Shown here: positions 6,175 through 9,952 of the stretch, in pieces | How the letters are laid out: each line of letters opens with the position of its first letter | Position numbering within the stretch: position 1 is the first letter of the stretch | Assembly: GCA_030668905.1 (NCBI GenBank) | Contig: DAOVEQ010000020.1 | Coordinates: 1 to 9,952, forward strand | Source: Thermococci archaeon | Lineage (GTDB): Archaea; Methanobacteriota_B; Thermococci; Methanofastidiosales; B48-G16 | Length of the DNA: 9,952 nt | Direction: 5' to 3' | Translations under genes and position numbers: made by a program | The notes under the pieces: generated by a model | Seen by the model: only the letters and a program-made list of their open reading frames with translations | Databases searched by the model: none | Told to the model about the DNA's origin: nothing

Positions 6175-7009
6175 AAGATCGGGACTCTATATTTCAGGAA
6201 TAGATACTAAAAAGATGGTGGACTGCGGTGTCTACGGTGCAGATTCCGTTGTTTTAGATCTGGAAACAAGCGTCCCGACACCTCAAAAGAATTTTGCAAG
6301 GATCTTAGTTAAAAGAGCTTTGAAAAAAGTAAACTTCTACGATTCAGAGGTCACTGTGAGAATAAATCCTATTGAAACTTTTGGAGAGGAAGATCTACGT
6401 GAAATAGTTCAAAATAAACTCAATGTGGTAATGATCCCTGAAGTCTCCGATGATAAAACTATAAAAAAATTGGACTCTCTTCTTTCCGATCTGGAAGATG
6501 AAAGGTCTATAACTAACAAAATCTCGATAATCCCGTTAATAGAAGATGCTATAGGTCTTCTGAGTGTAGAAAGGATAGTGGAAGCAAGTGAAAGGATTGT
6601 GGCTCTGACACTGGATGCAGACGATTATCTTCTCAGTATCTCTGGAAGCAGGACGAAAAATGAAGGAGAACTGATCTACGCCAAATCCAAAATAGTCTCT
6701 GTGGCTAAAGCGTATGGATGCCACGCCATTGATTCTGTTTTTCTGGATGAAAACGATGACGAAGGACTTTATAAAGAAAGTCTGGCTGCAAAAAGAATGG
6801 GTTTTGATGGGAAAAGGATAGTAAATCCAAATCATATAGAAATAGTACACAGAGTCTTTACTCCATCTTTGAAAAGTATAGAAAGAGCGAAAAGGATCAT
6901 GAGCGAGTATAAAAAAAATCCGGACAGGAAATATCTATTCCTAGACGGAGAAATCGTAAGAAAAGCGGAGATAGAAAGTGCAAAGAGACTTCTTAGAGGT
7001 GTTTTTTAA
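6158..7009 (+). CDS. citE: citrate lyase beta subunit (CitE-family)
   Basis: A 283-residue TIM-barrel lyase of the HpcH/HpaI-CitE superfamily. In citrate lyase it cleaves citryl-ACP to acetyl-ACP and oxaloacetate. Visible family features: R-R-S-G-L-Y-I-S-G (6-14), A-D-S-V-V-L-D-L-E-T (28-37), V-R-I-N (67-70, substrate-binding R68), I-I-P-L-I-E-D-A-I-G-L (124-134, metal-ligand E129), L-D-A-D-D-Y (152-157, metal-ligand Asp) and G-K-R-I-V-N-P-N-H-I (218-227). Two departures are seen: D-L-E-T for the usual D-L-E-D, and V-N-P-N-H-I where most members have I-H-P-x-Q-I. The start at 6158 is preferred over in-frame ATG 6140, because GGTGAGA (6148-6154) precedes it and homology begins at R-R-S-G-L. 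Translation is coupled to citD and citF by overlaps. Confidence 0.93.
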   Translation: MKFRLRRSGLYISGIDTKKMVDCGVYGADSVVLDLETSVPTPQKNFARILVKRALKKVNFYDSEVTVRINPIETFGEEDLREIVQNKLNVVMIPEVSDDKTIKKLDSLLSDLEDERSITNKISIIPLIEDAIGLLSVERIVEASERIVALTLDADDYLLSISGSRTKNEGELIYAKSKIVSVAKAYGCHAIDSVFLDENDDEGLYKESLAAKRMGFDGKRIVNPNHIEIVHRVFTPSLKSIERAKRIMSEYKKNPDRKYLFLDGEIVRKAEIESAKRLLRGVF

Positions 7010-8577
7010 TGGAGTTCGTTGAAAACAGTATTGGAAGACTTGTACCAACTGAGATTGACGGTAGAAAATTAAAACCTTTTAAAGGTGCTTTTGCCTTTAA
7101 ACCTAAAAAAAGGAGATCGGCATTTGCTCTGGAGTTTGCAGCCAAGGAAAAACTCTTACCCTCTATAAAAGATGCCATAGAGGCAGTGGGATTTGAAAAT
7201 GGCATGACAATATCATTTCACCATCATCTGAGAGAAGGTGACTATGTTCTGGATATGGTTTTAGATACAGTTGCAAAGATGGGATTCAAAGATCTTACCC
7301 TTGCTGCAAGTTCATTATTTAATTCCCAGAGTGAACATCTTATAAAATACATAAAAGATGGTGTAATCACTGCTATAGAAGGTGGAAGTCTAAGAGGCAA
7401 ACTGGGAGCTTATGTAACAACAAAAAATCCACTGAAAAAACCAGTATTCGTGAGATCTCATGGAGATAGAGTAAGAGCAATTAAAACTGGGGAGATCAAG
7501 ATAGATGTGGCATTTATAGGCGCGCCTACAGCTGACGAGTATGGAAACTGTAACGGAGTAGAAGGTAAATCTGCATGCGGACCTTTAACTTATTCCCATG
7601 TTGACGCTCATTATGCAGATGACACAGTTGTAATAACAGATAATCTTGTGCCATATCCTGCCACACCTATAACAATATCGCAGGAATATGTGGATTACGT
7701 AGTAAAGGTGGACAGCATAGGTGATCCAGCGAAGATAGTCTCTGAATCAACTGTAATAACAAAAGATCCCGTATCTCTCCTCATAGCAAAAAGAGCAATG
7801 AAATTAATTGAGAGTTCTGGATTGTTAAAAGATGGATTTACATTCCAGGCTGGGGCAGGAGGGATATCCTTAGCAGTTACAAAATATATTCATGATTATA
7901 TAAAAGAGGAGAATATTATCGGAAATTTTGGAATGGGAGGGACTACAGAGTATCTTGTAAAAATGCTTGAGGATGGAGTGATGAGGAAGATATTGACTGT
8001 ACAGGCTTTTGATCTTTACTGCATAAAATCGCTAAGAGAGGATTACAGGCACACAGAGATATCGACGTCCCTCTATGCAAACATATTCTCCAAAGGATGT
8101 GCGGTTAATAAGTTAGATATAGTTGTTCTCGGTGCTACGGAGATTGATACAAAGTTCAATGTAAATGTAAATACACATTCTGACGGCCTTCTTCTCCACC
8201 CAACGGGAGGGCATCAGGATACTGCTGCAGGTGCAAAACTCACGATCATTACGGCACCATTAAAAAGAGGGAGAATTCCCGTAATAGTGGAAGATGTAAC
8301 TACTGTAACAACGCCAGGAGAGACTATAGACGCAGTGGTAACTGAAAGAGGTATTGCAATAAATCCCAGAAGAAATGATCTATTAGAAGCTGCAAAAAGA
8401 AAAAACCTACCTGTAAAAACTATAGAAGAACTGAGAAATGAAGCGTATAAAATATGTGGCAAGCCAAATCCCCCAAAAACAACAGAAGAGATAATAGGAC
8501 TCATAGAATACAGGGATGGCACTATAATAGATGTTGTCAGACAGGTGAAAAAAGATACATCCGGTATATTTGAGTAG
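7009..8577 (+). CDS. citF: citrate lyase alpha subunit / citrate CoA-transferase
   Basis: A 522-residue protein of the CitF family, full length. It exchanges the acetyl group on the CitD arm for citrate, forming citryl-ACP and releasing acetate. Family landmarks are S-F-H-H-H-L-R-E-G-D (69-78), V-R-S-H-G-D-R (about 148-154), F-I-G-A-P-T-A-D-E-Y-G-N (about 170-181), G-F-T-F-Q-A-G-A-G-G (about 281-290), G-N-F-G-M-G-G-T-T, and G-G-H-Q-D-T-A-A-G-A-K (400-410). The ATG at 7009 overlaps the citE stop by one base (TAATG), and AGAGGT (6995-7000) serves as ribosome binding site. The gene closes the operon: the next gene is on the opposite strand 23 nt away. CitC, CitG and CitX are not present in the window. 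Confidence 0.96.
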   Translation: MEFVENSIGRLVPTEIDGRKLKPFKGAFAFKPKKRRSAFALEFAAKEKLLPSIKDAIEAVGFENGMTISFHHHLREGDYVLDMVLDTVAKMGFKDLTLAASSLFNSQSEHLIKYIKDGVITAIEGGSLRGKLGAYVTTKNPLKKPVFVRSHGDRVRAIKTGEIKIDVAFIGAPTADEYGNCNGVEGKSACGPLTYSHVDAHYADDTVVITDNLVPYPATPITISQEYVDYVVKVDSIGDPAKIVSESTVITKDPVSLLIAKRAMKLIESSGLLKDGFTFQAGAGGISLAVTKYIHDYIKEENIIGNFGMGGTTEYLVKMLEDGVMRKILTVQAFDLYCIKSLREDYRHTEISTSLYANIFSKGCAVNKLDIVVLGATEIDTKFNVNVNTHSDGLLLHPTGGHQDTAAGAKLTIITAPLKRGRIPVIVEDVTTVTTPGETIDAVVTERGIAINPRRNDLLEAAKRKNLPVKTIEELRNEAYKICGKPNPPKTTEEIIGLIEYRDGTIIDVVRQVKKDTSGIFE

Positions 8578-8600
8578 AGTACAGAAATTATTTTCATGGA

Positions 8601-8921
8601 TTAACTTCTTAACCTAATCAAAAAAGTTAAACCTTTCTTCTCTCTTTTTATCAATCCTTTATTTTCAAGATCTTTCACAATTCGGGAGATTCTGAATTTA
8701 CTGAATCCAGAAATTTTGGAAAGTTTACATTGGAATATCTCTTTTCTTTCTTTAATAATATTGAAAATGAGCTTTTCATCTTTTTTTAATTCTTTTATAT
8801 GAGTATTTTTCTCTTTGTCAATAATAGTTCCAATAAATACCTTTTCTCCAAGATCAATAACAATAGGAGGATCACCTTTTTTAAAATTTTCTTTAAATTT
8901 TTCTTCTTTCCTCTTACCCAT
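8601..8921 (-). CDS. small winged-helix transcriptional regulator
   Basis: A 106-residue, highly basic protein with a C-terminal winged helix-turn-helix. Helix 1 is about D48-E61, helix 2 about Q64-G72, the recognition helix about S74-K88 (S-K-F-R-I-S-R-I-V-K-D-L-E-N-K), and the wing is G89-L-I-K-R-E-K-K-G97 followed by a strand to L104. This layout is MarR/ArsR-like and common in small archaeal regulators. The first 47 residues contain a possible strand-rich segment (P-P-I-V-I-D-L-G-E-K-V-F-I-G-T-I-I, 18-34) of unknown role, possibly a dimerisation or ligand-sensing part. There is no membrane segment, and the single cysteine is C65. It faces the peptide/radical SAM genes across an intergenic region rich in palindromic TTGCAA sites, so it is the obvious candidate to bind them and control both sides. 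A TATA box at 8945 gives a leaderless start. Confidence 0.8.
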   Translation of the reverse strand: MGKRKEEKFKENFKKGDPPIVIDLGEKVFIGTIIDKEKNTHIKELKKDEKLIFNIIKERKEIFQCKLSKISGFSKFRISRIVKDLENKGLIKREKKGLTFLIRLRS

Positions 8922-8944
8922 TATATAGGTACATTCTTTAGGGA

Positions 8945-8952
8945 TTTATAAA
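8945..8952 (-). promoter_or_regulatory. TATA box of the winged-helix regulator (leaderless)
   Basis: TTTATAAA is centred about 27 nt from the A of the regulator ATG (8921) on the minus strand, the standard distance for a leaderless archaeal transcript. The GTTGCAAC site (8964-8971) lies 12 nt upstream of the box on the same strand, a position fitting control at the BRE/TFB side. Confidence 0.6.
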
Positions 8953-8977
8953 CTTTGTCACTAGTTGCAACAAAAAC

Positions 8978-9001
8978 TGCAACTATTTATAAATAGTTGC
9001 A
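8978..9001. repeat. perfect 24-bp palindrome with TATA box at its centre
   Basis: The two 12-nt halves, TGCAACTATTTA and TAAATAGTTGCA, are exact reverse complements. The centre TTTATAAATA (8986-8995) is a strong TATA box readable in both directions. Binding of a dimer to the TTGCAA arms would cover the box. If it is used on plus, transcription would start near 9016, giving the peptide gene a leader of about 40 nt. Confidence 0.75.
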
Positions 9002-9017
9002 AAAATTTGAGGCAAAA

Positions 9018-9037
9018 TTATTTATATAGTTGCAACT
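9018..9037 (+). promoter_or_regulatory. proximal TATA box and overlapping operator of the peptide gene
   Basis: TTATTTATATA (9018-9028) directly abuts and shares its last base with the palindromic site AGTTGCAACT (9028-9037). A start site near 9050 is expected, which would leave only a few bases before ATG 9058 and place GGTGAT (9049-9054) at the very 5' end. A protein bound at 9028-9037 would sit between TATA box and start site, a position that favours repression. Confidence 0.6.
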
Positions 9038-9057
9038 TATAGAATAATGGTGATAAA

Positions 9058-9231
9058 ATGAAGGTAGAAATACTTAAAGTGAAAGATGGAATAATAGAGC
9101 CGCTTGATATGCCAGCATGCATGACAGGATGTAGTGGCGGCGGAGGAGGCAACTGGATCGGAACTTCATGTGCTGAGGTGTCTTTTTTGGTAGGACAAGG
9201 CTGTGGAGGGCACTGTACAGTTCCACCGTAG
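9058..9231 (+). CDS. candidate RiPP precursor peptide, Gly/Cys-rich, 57 residues
   Basis: ATG 9058 is preceded by GGTGAT (9049-9054), a good archaeal ribosome binding site, and the frame ends with TAG at 9229-9231. The first 20 residues are a charged, cysteine-free leader-like part (M-K-V-E-I-L-K-V-K-D-G-I-I-E-P-L-D-M-P-A). The rest is rich in glycine and cysteine: C21-M-T-G-C25, five consecutive glycines (27-31), W33, C38, and C49-G-G-H-C53 before the end T-V-P-P. Five cysteines and twelve glycines in 57 residues, with two C-x3-C pairs bracketing the core, suggest a peptide substrate for thioether or other Cys-directed crosslinking. The next gene on the same strand is a radical SAM enzyme, and the gene has its own regulated promoter. 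I do not recognise the sequence as a named precursor family. An alternative is a small metal-binding peptide. Confidence 0.75.
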   Translation: MKVEILKVKDGIIEPLDMPACMTGCSGGGGGNWIGTSCAEVSFLVGQGCGGHCTVPP

Positions 9232-9347
9232 TGATAGAGTAGGATAAAAAGCTAAGAATTGAAAATCGAAGATAGTTACACCTAAGAGATTGTAAGGTAT
9301 TATGTTGATTATAGAAAGCTCAAATTAACTTTTTAAAAGGAGAGAAT
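9232..9347 (+). other. spacer between precursor and radical SAM genes
   Basis: This 116-nt gap has no credible gene (longest frame is 8 codons from ATG 9302), no strong hairpin and no clear TATA box at the right distance. A run of five T at 9330-9334 is too weak to call a terminator. AAAAGGAGAG (9335-9344) at its end is the ribosome binding site of the radical SAM gene. Cotranscription with the precursor is the simplest reading, with the long spacer possibly lowering enzyme output relative to peptide. Confidence 0.5.
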
Positions 9348-9952
9348 GTGTGGAAGAAAAATCGGTACATATTAAGCTTTAGAGAGGGCAACGGAAATTA
9401 TCTTTTGTACAATCCTATAACTAATTTTGTTGTAAAAGTTGATGAAGAAGCTCTCAATCTTCTAAATAAAAAGCAAGGGTGCACTCTAGAAGAAAAAGAA
9501 GTTATTAACACGTTGAAACAACATAAATTTCTTGTCCTAGAAGGATATAATGAGTTGAGAGAAATAGAGAATTTAGAAGAATTTAGAAAACAAAGAGAAA
9601 TTAGAACAAAATTTTCCTTTTTTGAATTTGTAATAACCTGGAAATGCAACTTAAACTGTAAATATTGCTTTCAAAAGCCTATTAAAGGTGTAAAAAAGGA
9701 GAGTCTAGATCTTAAAAAAGTAAAAAGAATTTTTGAATTTATAGATGGATACTCTACCAGTAAAAAAGAAATATCTCTTACAGGTGGAGAGCCGTTGTTA
9801 CTTGAAAACATAAAAATAATTTCTAAAATTTTAAAAGAGAGCAAAAAAAGAAATATAAAAATTCATATTACCACAAATGGTACAACTTTGAAAGAATATT
9901 CTAGCAAGAGATCAGAATATTCTTTCAAAGTTGTACCATTTGTGGTAATATG
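9348..9952 (+). CDS. radical SAM peptide-modifying enzyme, N-terminal part (3' end missing)
   Basis: The frame opens at GTG 9348, 5 nt after GGAG (9339-9342), and is the only plausible start because an in-frame TAG lies at 9312. The first about 95 residues contain Y18-L-L-Y-N-P-I-T (18-25) and V-K-V-D-E-E-A (29-35), resembling the N-terminal region with a PqqD-like RiPP recognition element found in SPASM-type peptide maturases. Then W-K-C100-N-L-N-C104-K-Y-C107 gives the CX3CX2C cluster motif that binds the SAM-cleaving 4Fe-4S cluster. L-T-G146-G-E-P149 binds SAM, and H173-I-T-T-N-G-T is the next core strand. The frame stays open to the edge, but bases from 9914 are a mirror of upstream coding sequence, so residues after about 185-188 should not be trusted. 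A C-terminal SPASM domain would be expected beyond the window. Likely role: installing crosslinks on the 9058 peptide. Confidence 0.88.
   Translation, partial: MWKKNRYILSFREGNGNYLLYNPITNFVVKVDEEALNLLNKKQGCTLEEKEVINTLKQHKFLVLEGYNELREIENLEEFRKQREIRTKFSFFEFVITWKCNLNCKYCFQKPIKGVKKESLDLKKVKRIFEFIDGYSTSKKEISLTGGEPLLLENIKIISKILKESKKRNIKIHITTNGTTLKEYSSKRSEYSFKVVPFVVI
9864..9952. repeat. perfect 39-bp inverted repeat at window edge (probable fold-back artifact)
   Basis: Bases 9864-9902 and 9914-9952 are exact reverse complements over 39 bp, separated by 11 nt (9903-9913). The left arm encodes the conserved radical SAM stretch H-I-T-T-N-G-T-T-L-K-E-Y. A gene core has no reason to be mirrored perfectly, and the right arm stops exactly at the window end. 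This pattern is typical of a fold-back chimera or assembly error at a contig end. A genuine hairpin is possible but unlikely. Confidence 0.9.

Larger units (their letters stand above)
8922..9057. promoter_or_regulatory. divergent regulatory region with four TTGCAA-type operator sites
   Basis: This 136-nt gap separates the regulator from the peptide gene. Four TGCA-centred sites occur: GTTGCAAC (8964-8971), CTGCAAC (8977-8983), GTTGCAA (8996-9002) and AGTTGCAACT (9028-9037). Centre spacings are 12, 20 and 33 nt, near whole helical turns. The second and third are arms of a perfect 24-bp palindrome. Each outer site abuts or lies close to a TATA box. This is a typical arrangement for a dimeric repressor or activator controlling divergent promoters; that the 8601 regulator binds here is inference. 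Confidence 0.7.

Noticed and set aside
8578..8600. Terminator between citF and the regulator
   Set aside because: Only 23 nt with no hairpin and no convincing T-tract on either strand.
8961..9037. CRISPR-like short repeat array
   Set aside because: Repeats are only 6-10 nt, their spacing is irregular (12, 20, 33 nt), and they are symmetric around TATA boxes, which fits operators and not an array.
9346..9372. ATG 9346 as a 9-codon gene or start of the radical SAM gene
   Set aside because: It is out of frame with the enzyme and stops after nine codons. GTG 9348 is in frame and correctly spaced from the RBS.
9398..9649. Minus-strand open frame of 83 codons
   Set aside because: It lies opposite the radical SAM frame, which has clear motifs. 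The antisense frame shows no family features and is a compositional shadow.
9914..9952. Hairpin at the end of the window as a terminator, attenuator or mobile-element terminal repeat
   Set aside because: The left arm is conserved radical SAM coding sequence and the match is perfect to the last base, so an end-of-contig fold-back artifact explains it better.

Overview
The window comes from an AT-rich archaeon. This is shown by an adjacent Nop5/fibrillarin pair (C/D box RNP), an archaeal PAC2-family protein, a DUF99 (EndodU-type) protein, a free-standing AlaX editing protein, heavy AGA/ATA codon use, and TATA boxes placed about 25 nt before start codons (leaderless promoters). The lineage is probably euryarchaeal; the species cannot be read from this window.

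Layout. Positions 1-789 hold the 3' end of an alpha/beta hydrolase followed by a GNAT acetyltransferase. A GAF-domain protein (952-1419) is interrupted by an in-frame TAG. A housekeeping block follows on the plus strand: DUF99 protein, ribose-5-phosphate isomerase A, Nop5 and fibrillarin (1533-4394). The last three are nearly contiguous, with an ATGA overlap between rpiA and nop5. AlaX (minus strand) converges on fibrillarin with an 11-nt overlap and diverges from a PAC2 gene. A leaderless-looking promoter at 5864-5873 then precedes a compact citDEF operon (5893-8577) for the acyl carrier, lyase and CoA-transferase subunits of a citrate-lyase-type enzyme. No activating ligase (CitC) or prosthetic-group genes (CitG/CitX) are visible.

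The most interesting part is the right end. A small winged-helix regulator (8601-8921, minus) faces a 57-residue Gly/Cys-rich peptide (9058-9231, plus), followed by a radical SAM enzyme with an N-terminal peptide-recognition-like region (from GTG 9348 to the window edge). The intergenic region between regulator and peptide carries four TTGCAA-type sites arranged around TATA boxes, including a perfect 24-bp palindrome with a TATA box at its centre. The simplest reading is a regulated biosynthetic locus for a ribosomally made, radical-SAM-modified peptide (RiPP) in an archaeon. I do not recognise the precursor as a member of a described family.

The final 89 bases form a perfect 39-bp inverted repeat with an 11-nt spacer. 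Its left arm is conserved radical SAM coding sequence, so the right arm is most likely a fold-back artifact at a contig end. The radical SAM gene should be trusted only to about 9902, and any further genes of the locus (transport, protease, second maturase) are off the window.
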